From NCBI GenBank assembly GCA_026874595.1, contig CM049307.1, positions 6,843,579-6,907,578 of the forward strand: DNA of 64,000 nucleotides, given 5' to 3'. Each line of letters begins with the position of its first letter. The stretch's first letter is position 1. The notes beneath the pieces were generated by a model. That model was not told the DNA's origin and searched no databases. It worked only from the letters and a program-made list of their open reading frames with translations. The DNA comes from Sipunculus nudus. Lineage: Eukaryota > Annelida > Sipuncula > Golfingiida > Sipunculidae. Both the position numbers and the translations under genes were made by a program. Positions 47,649 to 58,800 of this stretch are shown here, in pieces.

Positions 47649-50600
47649 TTAATCGGTAGAAACCCGCCTGCGTTTCGTGTCCGGCTCGCCGATCGGCATG
47701 AGAAAACGGAGAGCGGATGACAAATCGTTTTCGTCCATGCGGACGTAAGGGAAACGGGTACAAAAGTCATCGACGCACCTGAACGTCTCTGCGTCCAAGC
47801 TGCTTTTTGGCAGCTGTTCGATATCCACTCCGCTGTTTCCTAAACGTGTGGATATTATCTGGTACAACAGACCAGCCACTTTTTCGACAGGAACGTCAGG
47901 GTCCTCACACATGTCGTCCAAACACGTTTCGAGGTCTTGGATGCTTCCTGTCCTGCCGGCTGCGTCCATGCCGTGTAGCACACTGCGTGCAGCGTGGTGC
48001 ACCTGCATGCGTTGAGAGAACGGCTCCGTGCTAACCCCCAGAAAGAGCGGGTATTGCCGTTTATCATCAGCATCTTGTTTTCCCGCACGCGGCCAGTTCA
48101 TCGACTTGAGCGCGCCTGTATACAGTGCTGAGAGCTCAGTCTCGTTCACACCCATCAACATCCGGTGACGGACCACAAGATGGTTTTGCAGAACATAAAA
48201 ATTCGGCCTCATACACGCCACCGTGACCTTGTAGCGCAAAGAACTTGCTTCGTTCAGGCAGGACACGCCGTCCTTCACCATCACGAGGCCGGCATCACGG
48301 AAGACGGGCATCTGCGCTTCACCAGACTCGCTCTTTGGGTTGTTAAAGGTGACGCCACCCCATCCAGCTTGCACCCAAACGGGCAAAATGGCGTTTTCCT
48401 TCTGGTGTGCATCGGATAGCTGGCTCATGTGACAGAACAGCTGAGACTGGAGGAGGAAAGACGTGAATTCCTTGGAACCGCTGACATGTCTCCCGCCGCG
48501 CAGTGGGCTGGTCTCGACCAGCTGCACTAAACGCACCAGAGCATGCACATCAGCTTGCCGCAGGTGCACCCCAGATTCCTCAGCATCCAACGCGAGTTCA
48601 CGCAAGGTCTTTGCCTGGATCATCTTTTTAAGTGAAGGGTGGTAACAACTCTGTATGATCTGGACGATCCATCCTTGCGTGTCACGAGACAGAGGTTTCG
48701 TGAAGACGGACAGACCGCTCACCCACCCCCACCCCGTTCCACGAAACCTCTCCTCTTCCTTTTCGTGGTTGCCGATGATGTAGTCGTACGATGAATTCCG
48801 GACAACGCTTGTCACATCTGCCGCAACAGCTGGTGCAATTGCTTCATCCTCGACTGCATCGTCTGATAAACCAGACACCCGCGGAGTTACGGTGAAGTCA
48901 CCCTGTTCCTGATATATGTCGGCAGCACTGACACCCGCACTGCGCGACTCCATGATCGAGGCACGTATGGAACCGTGCGTTTCAGCAAACGGGGCATCAA
49001 CGCTTCCCTGCGGGCGCTGCCATCCTTTCTTGTTTGCGGCAGATTTATCTTTGTACCACGTGGTGGTGTTCATTTTACAGTATGCGTCTTGGACCTTGTA
49101 CCAGACGCAATCCTTCGAACAGTGTTCGTGCGCCAGAACCCTCCCCTGATCGTGCAGGGAAGGTACACTCGCGCTCCTGACAACGTACGGCTTGTACGAG
49201 AACAACGGTTTGTCGAGCATCAACGGTGAATGCAAAAGCGTCAGTTGCACCTGCTGGTACGTAGCAGCTGCGCTCTGCAGCCGCTTGAATACATCTGCTT
49301 GCGCCATGTTAGAAGCCAGCAAGCACTGGTGCAGCAGTGTGCACTGGTGCATCTTCCACACAGCTGCACCCTGGTAGGCCAACATCTCGCCCGACAACGT
49401 GATGGCCAGTTCAGACCGCAGTTTCTCTACATCTGTCGCCCCCGCCTTCCTGTTAGCTGTTCTCTCGGCGGCGAGGTTCGCGAAGCGTTTGGCTTCCAAC
49501 GTCACGCTCGCGACTGTATCAGTCACACACGAGAACGTTTTGCAAACGCTCGCGACATCCAAAGGCGTACTGTCGTGCTTCTTTCGTAGCTGCGAGTCGG
49601 GTTTTGTAATGAAACAACCGGCGAGCGCGTCAATGAAGGACGTGTGTAGACGTCCCGCGTGGGGCTGCACGATCATATCCAGTTCCGGCGGTATTTCTTT
49701 GAGCACGCGTGCCAACACACCCGACGGTGCTTCTTGCGACTCTCTCCTTCTGCTGTCAGATTCCTTTCTCTGGACAAAGGACGATTTCTCAACATTGCCC
49801 GTAAAATGGGGTCCTTTGCACAGCACGTGCAACCCAGGTACGCATAGCCCGTCGTGAGCTGTCACCCGCTTTTCGAGGATCTGCCTGACGGGGCGTGGGA
49901 ACCACACACAGGGGCAGTTTTCCGGTCCCCTGTCCAAACTGACCCCGTCCTTGTGGCATTTGTGACACATACGTGTATTAATCGCTTTTTTCACATCGCT
50001 CAAGTCAGCGTCCCAGGGCACCCCTTCCGCCAGAGTTTCGAACGAATCTAGCGACCTGGCCGTAACGTGGAGGTCCAACGAAAGGCCGACAAGCCTTTGG
50101 GCCAAGACGGTATTGCCGTGGCGGCCTGCCGTGTCCATGTGCGATTTGATGTTGCCCTGACGCTCCTGCTTATCGAACGGTAGTTCGAAAGGGTAGTTGT
50201 CGATGTCAAACGAAGCACGCCATTTCTGCGACGTCCGTAGCTGGGCCTGCCTGTCTGTCAGTAAGAAAGACGTCATGTCCACGGCGGCTGAGTCCGTGGA
50301 CTTCAGCAAACTGCACAGCAGTGAAGCCTCATTCAACCTCAACGACATTGCTACGGCTTCAGCCAGGCAAGGTGACATTTGGCGTTCCATGTGACCTGGC
50401 ATCATGCGCTCCAGTTCTGCTGTACACTTCTCTGGGTTACCGAAAGGTGTGGCCTCCGCCTGTCGCACGAGGGAAGAGTGCACGTCCTCGTCGCATGGCC
50501 AGTTTTTAAATTCGACAGTATCCGCGAACCGGCAACTGGTGTTCTGAGTGAGCGTGAGATACACCAGCAGAGCAACCAAAGGGGCGGTTTCTTCAGATAT

Positions 50601-51620
50601 CTGCCGCCGTTTGTCACATGCCTGTTGGTTTTGGTACGGGGATGAGAAACCTGGAGGTAGATCCACCTGCCGGTGCACTGGTGTGTCGAGCATGTAAACA
50701 ACCACGTCTGCCAAGTACGGTTTGATATGTAGGTTGTGCATCAGGCCCCTGACGATGCTCCACATCAGCTGGCTGAGCACGGGTGACACGACCAGAAGGT
50801 TTTCAATGGGCTCTTCCGTCGGGGAATTCCTGTCGTCCTGCAGGACGTCCGCAAGCAACTGCTTCCGTTGCGGCCGTCGCTTCGGAGCAGAACGGCGTGT
50901 AGCGTAGGCCAGCGTCGCGTCCCACAAATCCACGGTGACCGCGTTTAGGTTTTCGTGCAGGGATACGTCACGCCTGACCGAGTCCCGCACGAGGAACATG
51001 CAACCGTGCATGAGTGCGCTGATATGCGCCCACGTAAACGTTCCAAAGATGAAAAAATCTTTCGCCTCCAGTGGCGGTCCTTCACTCTTCACAACGCTCA
51101 TGATCCGCTGCACAGTCAGGGAGTGCAGGTCCTTGCCATTGTCCACCAGGTCGGCAGACGTGTATTTCTGCGGAACCGGAAAAAAATCGCTTTTCTCACA
51201 ACCTTCCCAGGCGGGGGTTGTGGTCTGCAGCATGTCATCGATCACCTGCCTCACGTTCTTCATTTGTCTCATCGGGTTGTCATGCTCGTGTAGACGCGGG
51301 TCATCGTACCCGTGCAGGAGGAACAAGAACGGATACCTGCCGGCACTGTTGACTTCACCGTCCGGTGTCTCCACGAAACCTTTCCAGGGCAGATCACTTT
51401 CCACGGTCAGCCCCCTCACGACAGGTAACCAACCACCGGGTTCCCCTTCGCATTGCGCCAACAGCTGTTTCACTATGATGCCTCCTGCGACGTCAAGCGA
51501 GAGCAAATCGTCCCTCTTGACCACATACAAACGGGCAGGCGTGATATCCCCCAGATCGCCGGTCTCACAAAGACTGGTGTAGTCTCTCTCGTCTGGTTTA
51601 CTACCACCCGACCTGTGCAT
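47649..51620 (-). CDS. Major capsid protein candidate
   Basis: The protein has 1323 residues from ATG 51620, with a minus-strand TATAAAA box at 51709-51715. It has no signal peptide or membrane segment, is evenly composed along its whole length, and has scattered Cys and Trp as in a large multi-domain structural protein. A possible nuclear signal (KRRR) lies at the very end. Major capsid proteins of herpesviruses have about 1350-1400 residues. The neighbourhood (protease/scaffold gene close by on the opposite strand) would suit. I cannot point to a diagnostic short motif, so the call rests on size, composition and context. A large tegument or replication protein is the alternative. Confidence 0.4.
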   Translation of the reverse strand: MHRSGGSKPDERDYTSLCETGDLGDITPARLYVVKRDDLLSLDVAGGIIVKQLLAQCEGEPGGWLPVVRGLTVESDLPWKGFVETPDGEVNSAGRYPFLFLLHGYDDPRLHEHDNPMRQMKNVRQVIDDMLQTTTPAWEGCEKSDFFPVPQKYTSADLVDNGKDLHSLTVQRIMSVVKSEGPPLEAKDFFIFGTFTWAHISALMHGCMFLVRDSVRRDVSLHENLNAVTVDLWDATLAYATRRSAPKRRPQRKQLLADVLQDDRNSPTEEPIENLLVVSPVLSQLMWSIVRGLMHNLHIKPYLADVVVYMLDTPVHRQVDLPPGFSSPYQNQQACDKRRQISEETAPLVALLVYLTLTQNTSCRFADTVEFKNWPCDEDVHSSLVRQAEATPFGNPEKCTAELERMMPGHMERQMSPCLAEAVAMSLRLNEASLLCSLLKSTDSAAVDMTSFLLTDRQAQLRTSQKWRASFDIDNYPFELPFDKQERQGNIKSHMDTAGRHGNTVLAQRLVGLSLDLHVTARSLDSFETLAEGVPWDADLSDVKKAINTRMCHKCHKDGVSLDRGPENCPCVWFPRPVRQILEKRVTAHDGLCVPGLHVLCKGPHFTGNVEKSSFVQRKESDSRRRESQEAPSGVLARVLKEIPPELDMIVQPHAGRLHTSFIDALAGCFITKPDSQLRKKHDSTPLDVASVCKTFSCVTDTVASVTLEAKRFANLAAERTANRKAGATDVEKLRSELAITLSGEMLAYQGAAVWKMHQCTLLHQCLLASNMAQADVFKRLQSAAATYQQVQLTLLHSPLMLDKPLFSYKPYVVRSASVPSLHDQGRVLAHEHCSKDCVWYKVQDAYCKMNTTTWYKDKSAANKKGWQRPQGSVDAPFAETHGSIRASIMESRSAGVSAADIYQEQGDFTVTPRVSGLSDDAVEDEAIAPAVAADVTSVVRNSSYDYIIGNHEKEEERFRGTGWGWVSGLSVFTKPLSRDTQGWIVQIIQSCYHPSLKKMIQAKTLRELALDAEESGVHLRQADVHALVRLVQLVETSPLRGGRHVSGSKEFTSFLLQSQLFCHMSQLSDAHQKENAILPVWVQAGWGGVTFNNPKSESGEAQMPVFRDAGLVMVKDGVSCLNEASSLRYKVTVACMRPNFYVLQNHLVVRHRMLMGVNETELSALYTGALKSMNWPRAGKQDADDKRQYPLFLGVSTEPFSQRMQVHHAARSVLHGMDAAGRTGSIQDLETCLDDMCEDPDVPVEKVAGLLYQIISTRLGNSGVDIEQLPKSSLDAETFRCVDDFCTRFPYVRMDENDLSSALRFLMPIGEPDTKRRRVSTD

Positions 51621-51934
51621 GTTTGAACCGTATGTCTACGTTCTGGTCGAAACAACTGTCAAGTCCTGCAACTGCGAGCACAATAAGCGAAACGCAGTCG
51701 GTGCGCGCTTTTATAAGGAGGTCTGGCGTCAAACCGTTTCCTACTGCTGCATGATATGCTGTGGCAACCACGTGACAAGGCAGCTTTACAAAAAATGAGT
51801 TCGGCGTGTGAAACACACAAGTGATACTTCAGAGTGTGGAGCGACTTCTGGAACTCATACCATCAGAAGACCCCGACTAGACAGGGTATGATTACGTGGT
51901 ACAACACCGCACACACACAAATATACACCGGGCC
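51621..51934. promoter_or_regulatory. Divergent promoter region
   Basis: Lies between the capsid candidate (minus) and the gene at 51935 (plus). A TATAAAA box (51709-51715, minus) serves the former. The plus-strand side has only a weak ATATACA near 51919. No gene is seen. Confidence 0.5.
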
Positions 51935-53311
51935 ATGCAAAAGGATATCCGTTCACACATCAAACAAGTGGCAGAGCACGTGGATTCATGGTTCAGGAAA
52001 ACACGTCAGCTCCACGGGGAAAATAAGGACGGCCATCCCGTGGATTGGTGGTACACAACAGTCGCCCCAGCCTTACAGGAATTCGTTAAGTCTCACAAGG
52101 AATGGGAACAATGCATCTTACAGCTGACCAGGCAGACCAGAAGGGCGAAGAGGACGAGGGGCGGGGACAATCACAGTGCCGCAAAGAACGGCGAACCAAA
52201 CACGGTTAACGACCCAGCATCAAACGCTGGGGATAACGGCCATCACACAACACACGGGGCCCAACCAGAACTGAAGCAGCTGGCCACACATTTGCTCGAA
52301 CACTACGTGGACGTTCACGGTCAAGACACGGTCAGCGTCTCGTGGGACCGGCATATCGCAAATGTCAGTACAGATGTGTTTTCTGGCACGTGGCTGGACG
52401 AGCTGGCGAGCATAATGGGTTTCACCTTGGCCCCCAACCGTAAAACGGGAAATATATTCAATACAGCAGAGTCAAGGATAAAGAACAACAAAGGGAATCC
52501 TTCGCTGAAACTGAAACAGTTACAGTTGCGAACGGTGGGAGTCCTCCTGTTGTTCGACGCCACCCTGGTGTCGTTGGCCTGCTCATACGTGCAAATCGGG
52601 CTCCCAGTGTTCGCAACTTTTGAGACTGTGTACCTATACGCAAGTATGTGGGCTTTACTGAGGGGAGCGCCGGCCGGAAACGTATCACGCGAAACAACGC
52701 ATGTACTACGTGCTCTGGCGGTTATGCACTCCCATTGTTCTAACAGAGACACCAGGTCGACTTTGGCTAAGGTTGTCGCGAGCGCTGCAGCGCGGCCCAT
52801 CACTTCATCCCAATGCAACGGTACTTGCGTGTTAAACGCGTGGGAGATGTGGACGCACGCTTACCCTTGCCTGCTGATCACCACAAAAACACGTACGGCA
52901 CATGACCCTTGGCACCTGAATATAACACCATTCTCACGTGATCACACGCAAGTACTCGCCGGCGTAAAAACGGCCATCGACAGGCACATACACCAAACGT
53001 GCGCGGAACTAGCGGGTGTGTGCCCACGCGACATAAACACACCCGAGACGGAAGGTGGAAAACACATCAGGGAAGGTACAAACACTGACCCGACACGTCA
53101 ACACGCACAGACCGAGGCGGTGGAAAACAAACACAGTCTGGAACTTTACACGTTGGGAGAACATTACATGTTTCCACGTTTGCATCCACTTGGCGAGATA
53201 CGGGACACTGTGCAGATTTTTCGCGACAAAAGAACACAGAGCGCAGAAGCACGAGCCGAACGGGCAGTGTTCCCGCCGGCAAAATTGCACCTGCCGATGC
53301 CTGAACATTAA
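51935..53311 (+). CDS. Unassigned 458-residue protein before the protease gene
   Basis: The first ATG of the frame is at 51935; the open frame starts at a GTG at 51896. Residues 1-75 are helical and charged. A polar Asn/Gly/His-rich linker (about 80-115) follows. Then comes a folded part with a hydrophobic core (VGVLLLFDATLVSLACSYVQ), which is probably buried helix rather than membrane. The last 80 residues are polar. The gene directly precedes protease/scaffold on the same strand. In alphaherpesviruses this place is held by UL25, the capsid-vertex protein that retains packaged DNA (about 540-640 residues). That is a positional hint only; no UL25 motif is recognised. Confidence 0.5.
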   Translation: MQKDIRSHIKQVAEHVDSWFRKTRQLHGENKDGHPVDWWYTTVAPALQEFVKSHKEWEQCILQLTRQTRRAKRTRGGDNHSAAKNGEPNTVNDPASNAGDNGHHTTHGAQPELKQLATHLLEHYVDVHGQDTVSVSWDRHIANVSTDVFSGTWLDELASIMGFTLAPNRKTGNIFNTAESRIKNNKGNPSLKLKQLQLRTVGVLLLFDATLVSLACSYVQIGLPVFATFETVYLYASMWALLRGAPAGNVSRETTHVLRALAVMHSHCSNRDTRSTLAKVVASAAARPITSSQCNGTCVLNAWEMWTHAYPCLLITTKTRTAHDPWHLNITPFSRDHTQVLAGVKTAIDRHIHQTCAELAGVCPRDINTPETEGGKHIREGTNTDPTRQHAQTEAVENKHSLELYTLGEHYMFPRLHPLGEIRDTVQIFRDKRTQSAEARAERAVFPPAKLHLPMPEH

Positions 53312-53370
53312 GTATACGACAGAAACCCCTCCCGCCGAAAGACATTACGAAGAATAACAGGACATCTCTG

Positions 53371-53379
53371 TTTATTTAC
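53371..53379 (+). promoter_or_regulatory. TTTATTTAC element before protease gene
   Basis: TATT-type element 63 bases before ATG 53442. No minus-strand gene ends here. Confidence 0.4.
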
Positions 53380-53441
53380 CCCGGTGCAAGCGCCAGACGA
53401 CGACACATGACATGTGACATAATTACACGAGCACCATAAAC

Positions 53442-55643
53442 ATGTTCGCAGTTTGCTGTTTAGCCAGTACATGTCCCCAGGTCTGGAAAAGGTTAAACGG
53501 ACCCGATCGGGGAAAATACCGTCTTTCAGACGCTATCTTACGTCACGTATCACTAGGGGTGGACGATAGTTCAGATGCACCGAAGGATGTGAACAGAAAC
53601 GCGTCATGCACCAAACCCGTGTTCATCACACACGACCGGCTCTCACCCCCTGTCGGGAGCTTGATCCACATACGTCATCTCCCAGACGTCGGGCTGTTTG
53701 GGGTTATACAGTTGGACCCGAGGTTCGTGGGTGTGCTCACACGGGCGTGTCCCTACTTTGTGGACAGATCACCGGCAAACCGTGAAAACGCTTCTACGAA
53801 AGACCTTTTACGGGCGCTGTTCCCCGCTGTGTCGTTGTCCTCACTGAAGCTGTCAGACACGTTTTCAGAACAGGGTTGTCCGACTAAGGAGGACCTGGAG
53901 ATTGCTGCCGGCCCGGACTTCCTGAACCACGTTTCGTTGACGATGAACAACGCCCGTGCAGGCTGCCTTGCCATGTACTGCACAAGTCTGCATTTGGACG
54001 AACCGGATTGTGAGCACACTGAAAACGAGAACCTGTTCAAACACCTCGGCCTGAGCCCGGAATTGTACAGGGATATCATTAAAGAGGCTGAAGGGCGTGT
54101 CCTCCCAGAGGAGACATTCAGCACAGACGAAACCACAGTGCCCACCTGGCACAACCTGCTCTTGGGGGCAGCACTGAACCCTTTCACGGTAAAACAATGC
54201 AAGAAACAAGAACTCGAACAGCTTGGGTTGGCTTCGACATTTATTGACGCTGAAAACAAATCAGACGCTGGTGCGGACAGTCCACTCGCTGGGCACGCTG
54301 AAACCTCAACACCGCTGAAACCAGCTTCACCACAAACACCGCTGAAACCAGCTTCACCACAAACGTGTATTTGTGATGAACAGGAACATTCTGACGACAC
54401 CGATCCGATCAATCTTTCAGACAGGGGCGAATCGACCTTGACCGTAGTGGAAGGCAGTTCCGGAAACCCCGAACGACTGGCCGCAGACATGTCATCATCA
54501 AACAGTAACGCGCCAGTAACCCCAAACGGTTCCGGGCAGTTAACAGCGGACATGAAGGAGTGGATAACGGGTCAAGAAGAACTACTGCAAAGGTTGAAAT
54601 CTAAGTACGGCCGGGTCGATGCGGAAGCACCTGTGCAGATTCAGGCTGCACCATGGCCGCACGGTTCTTTCGGTTACGCTTCCCCGACGGTCGGAACACA
54701 AACGCAGCCGTCAACTTATGCGCCAGGGTCCGGGGTCTGGTGGCCGGGTTCGCCGACGAACGCAGGGCCCGTCTTCCAACCAGGGCATTATGCATCAGCG
54801 CGCTTCTCGCCCTATCAGCCACCCGCGACACCGTTGTACCCGCAAGCACCTGTGGCGCCGCCCCCACCCTTTGCGAGTGACGGCAGCACGACCGGGTTCG
54901 ACAGGCACACGGTACAAACGCCGCACACGCAGCAGCAACCCTCCACCGTGCATTATTACTTTTACGGTGATAACGGTAAACAGCATATCGCGGACAAAAG
55001 GACAGGGTCATCGTCAAGAGCTGATGATAAAACGGAACAAGAAGCCGCGCATCACAACCACGCACGCACGTCGGACACTGGTGGCCACTCCGGGCTTGAT
55101 ATGTTGAAATCCCCAGAAACGCAAAGAGCGTCCGTTTTTTCCCCTGCCGGGCTCGAGTCCACCGTTAAAACACTGCAGGAGACGGTGGAAAAACTGACAA
55201 CACACGTTCACACAAACGTTCACCCTGCCCACCCACCTCACACGTTTCAAGCCAGTCAACCTTCCGTTCAGCCAGCCGCAGCACATGCTCCTGCCCATCC
55301 CCCGTCTATTGAGACTACGGTGGGTGACCAAAAAGACGGCCGTGACAGTCGCGCGTTACTGCAAGAACTTGTTCGGGGTATCGCAGATGTCGTAGAGCAA
55401 AACAGACGTGACAGAGGTGACGTTGCGTCAGGTGAACCACAGGTCTCCTCCGCTGTCACATCTGACACCCCTACAGAGGGTGGCCAAACCGGCAGGGATA
55501 AACCACGCGGTAAACCAGCAGACACCGTAGAGGCCGAACGGGAACCGTCCGCTGAAAAAGAGCCAGCACTGTCAAAGGTTGTGACAGATAGGCTGAAGTT
55601 ATTGGATAAGATGTTGAAGCCCCCAGCCGCATCCAGTTTTTGA
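53442..55643 (+). CDS. Capsid maturation protease and scaffold (assemblin)
   Basis: The protein has 733 residues. The N-terminal 264 residues are a herpesvirus serine protease. The triad is read as His64 (FITHDR), Ser131 (FPAVSLSSLKL) and His163 (FLNHVSL), close to the family numbering of about 61-63, 129-132 and 148-157. After His163 the usual Arg pair is reduced to one Arg (NNARAG). A release site A|S at residues 264-265 (LGLASTF) gives a protease of normal length. The remainder is a Pro/Gln/His-rich scaffold with a short tandem repeat (TPLKPASPQ, twice) and an amphipathic C-terminus that would bind the capsid protein. An internal in-frame ATG at 54489 could start a scaffold-only product. 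It cleaves the scaffold inside procapsids in the nucleus. Confidence 0.88.
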   Translation: MFAVCCLASTCPQVWKRLNGPDRGKYRLSDAILRHVSLGVDDSSDAPKDVNRNASCTKPVFITHDRLSPPVGSLIHIRHLPDVGLFGVIQLDPRFVGVLTRACPYFVDRSPANRENASTKDLLRALFPAVSLSSLKLSDTFSEQGCPTKEDLEIAAGPDFLNHVSLTMNNARAGCLAMYCTSLHLDEPDCEHTENENLFKHLGLSPELYRDIIKEAEGRVLPEETFSTDETTVPTWHNLLLGAALNPFTVKQCKKQELEQLGLASTFIDAENKSDAGADSPLAGHAETSTPLKPASPQTPLKPASPQTCICDEQEHSDDTDPINLSDRGESTLTVVEGSSGNPERLAADMSSSNSNAPVTPNGSGQLTADMKEWITGQEELLQRLKSKYGRVDAEAPVQIQAAPWPHGSFGYASPTVGTQTQPSTYAPGSGVWWPGSPTNAGPVFQPGHYASARFSPYQPPATPLYPQAPVAPPPPFASDGSTTGFDRHTVQTPHTQQQPSTVHYYFYGDNGKQHIADKRTGSSSRADDKTEQEAAHHNHARTSDTGGHSGLDMLKSPETQRASVFSPAGLESTVKTLQETVEKLTTHVHTNVHPAHPPHTFQASQPSVQPAAAHAPAHPPSIETTVGDQKDGRDSRALLQELVRGIADVVEQNRRDRGDVASGEPQVSSAVTSDTPTEGGQTGRDKPRGKPADTVEAEREPSAEKEPALSKVVTDRLKLLDKMLKPPAASSF

Positions 55644-55846
55644 ATGGCGCGCGCATATGTCACGTGACTGTATATAACATATATAACACAGGGGCTCCCG
55701 ATTACCCTAATCAGTCATGCTCCCGCCTCGAGGTGAGTCAGTGCACCACTTTTAAGCAGTCTGACCTGACACAGGGCACGCCATCCTAACATTTTATTTT
55801 GAGCTCCCTCCTGCGCATATTGTACACGAACAGACATCTTTGACAG
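55644..55846 (+). promoter_or_regulatory. Helicase promoter region
   Basis: GTCACGTGAC (55659-55668) is followed directly by TATATAA boxes (about 55672-55688). A TTTTATTTTG element at 55793-55801 lies about 45 bases before the ATG at 55847. This region therefore has both the E-box/TATA and the TATT types of element seen elsewhere in the window, perhaps serving early and late start sites. Confidence 0.5.
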
Positions 55847-58800
55847 ATGGCTTTGACAGAAGATAAACGTGAGAGACTCATTCTGACAACAACAAGTATA
55901 GCGGACAACTTGGCCGAGTCGATTCGCACCGAGCAACACCGCGTCCCCGTGCCAACGTGGATGCAGCGCCCGTCGCCGCCGTACGAGACAGAAAAATGGC
56001 TCCATCAACTGGAACATATGACATGGCCGTTCCCCAGTTCTATATTCGACCCGAACCAGGCCTTGATACCCGACGAAGCAGAACGTTGCAAATGGGAGAT
56101 CCTGCGCCGGGCGGCGGACCCTACCGTTCCGGCGACGCCTGGTTCTTTCACTCCCGTACATTTCCGCTGTTACGTCGTGACGGGCCCGGCCGGCGCGGGT
56201 AAAAGCACGCTGGTGGACATCCTCACCGCCAACACACATATGGTGTGCACCGCCGCCGGAAACGCCTCCGTGACCAACCTCCACAACGCTCTGAAGTCAC
56301 ACCAAGTGGGGCGCGTCGGGACGTTAGCGAAATTGCAGTTGATGTACAACTGCCGTGAAGCAGAACCCCGCGAGCCGGCTTCGACATTGAACCCTACCTC
56401 CTTCGCAGAAGCCCAGCTGGACGGGATTCTTACAGACCACAGGAATTTCCGGTCTCAGTTCGACAACCTTAAAATGAAACTTAAAAGGATAGAAACGGCG
56501 CTGGGTACGGAATGGGCTCGCTACGCCGAGGCATTCGAAAGGGAAGACGACACTGTGGCCCGGCACGGGAACAAGGTATCGTACGTCAAAGGCAGGAAAA
56601 TAATACAGCCACGGTCCCGCATGCGTCCCGGCTTCGATCCCGCGGTAAAATTGGCCGGTCAGGTGTCGTCCAGTAAACCTCCTCGCAGTGGCGCTACGCA
56701 GGGGCGGTGTAACAAGAAGGATCAACAACACAGGGACTTCACATGCATGGCGAACATGGGGTTGAAACGGGTGGACATGCCATGGTTACAGTCTAGTTTC
56801 CGGTTTGATTTCCCTCAAATATGCAGCAGTAACGTCGTGCTAGTGGACGAGGCGGGGATGGCCAGCAGCTACAACTTATATACATACGCTTTCTTGTATC
56901 GGTACGCGGCGTGCCGTCTTGGGATCTACCACGAGAAACCTCTGGTTTTCATTTTACTGGGTTCAGAAAGCCAGTCGACGGCTATACGGTCAGACGGTAT
57001 GGGACCCGTGGCGAACCGAGTGCCGGCCGTCAGCATGCTGCAGCATGTTTGCAACGTCCCTATCATCGCCAAGGCCACCGGCGTGTACGAACCAAATCAC
57101 ACCGTCGTGATGCACGTCAACAAAAGGTGCCACTTGGAAATAAGCGAACTCCTTTACGACCTTCACTACGGCATAAGGGACCCCGACACCATCCGTCTGT
57201 TGGACAAACACGTGGTGCCGTCCCACGTGGTAGAGGAACCAATGAGCCTGGACACAACCGCGGACGGCACCGCGACAGACCTCACAGGCTGCATCAGAAT
57301 ATTCGCCAGTAACGACGAAGTCGCAGAGTATGACAAACGTTGCAAACAAACTATGGAATCCGCCGATTTGGGCATATGGGTTTTCCTGAACGTCCACGAC
57401 GCGATCGCGTACCTGTCCGTTTTGCAGGCGCAGTTCAGAGAACAGCGGATGCCGGGCAGGAAACGTCGACGACCGTTACGTGAGAAGCAGGATAACCGGA
57501 GGGTGGACGACATGTTTCGTGACGCGTGGGCAAAACGAGCCCTACCTAACTCGGGTGCACAGCCTCCGGGAGACAAGGAAAACAGCTCCGCGTCAGTCGG
57601 TCTGAACTGGGGGTCCGATCACCAAATGGCCCCGATGGTTACCGAAACGGGGCTGGTGTTAACCTCACTCGATTCGTTCATAGACTCACTATACACACAC
57701 GCCCCGAACCTGTTTGGGTTCGAGTACACGAGTGAGTCTGTGCATTATTTCGCGGGTGGAAAAGTGTACGAGCCAGAAGGCGAATACTACCCTCCACCCG
57801 ACAGGAAGAGAGAAGACAACCACATACTGCGGCCAAAGGCGACAAAGGACACTTGGGAAATCACGGACGACCCGGCACCAGAACATATCACGGACAGCCA
57901 AGGCCCGGTAAACGGCCACAAAGTACGGGAAAAAGAAACCCCCCGTCCGGACGCGAGACAGACAGACCCCTTGCTCCCTCAAAGATACAGAGTTCTCATG
58001 TGTAAGCACACCCTGCCGGTCGGCAAACCCGCTGTATGTCGGCGGGCATGTCAGTTCGTGCTGACAGGGTTCAAGGGACCTTTCCGCTTGCTGATGAGAA
58101 CGGCGCTACCCAGGATGTGCCTGTCCTTCCTCCCTGCCCACACACCGTTCGTTTGTGCCATCCTGCAAGGAGCGTACGAGGCCCTGTACAGCCTGCTGTC
58201 TGACAAGGGGGTGGCTGACCGATTCATGACCAAACACTCACTCGGGCAAGAAGGTGAATGTGTTGACGAGAACATTAGCCGTTTCGACGTAGATGCTTCT
58301 GCAGATGCTCCCGACCCTGCCACGGATTTTGACTACCTGAACACGCTGGTGTCCGATCTCAGCACAACATACATGCGTGCCGCTGACGAATACCCGGACA
58401 TCTCCGAATGTGAGGTGCACCTGGGTCTAACGTGCCTCACAGAACCGGAAGGCTCGGCGGACAAAGGCCTAGGAGCTGTCGACCAGCGGTACGTGATACC
58501 GAACCAGGTATTAGATACAGCCGAAGTAGTCACCGTGCTCGGGAGCAGGACCATACCCGCCGATTCTGCGTTCGACGCCCTTAATTACCAGCCTTACGAA
58601 AAGTCGACCCTGCCCCGTTTCGTAAAAGCCGTGCGTTCCTCAGGCGACAAGTTCGAGCTGCGGTGCGCGGTGGTGTGTTCCGAAGAGACGGGTTGGGTCG
58701 GCCTCGCATTACCGTCATCTGAAGAGTACATCACAGAACCAGAAATCGACGTGCCCCGTTTCGCATTGCACTCGTCATTCCGCGTCCCCATGGTTTCGCA

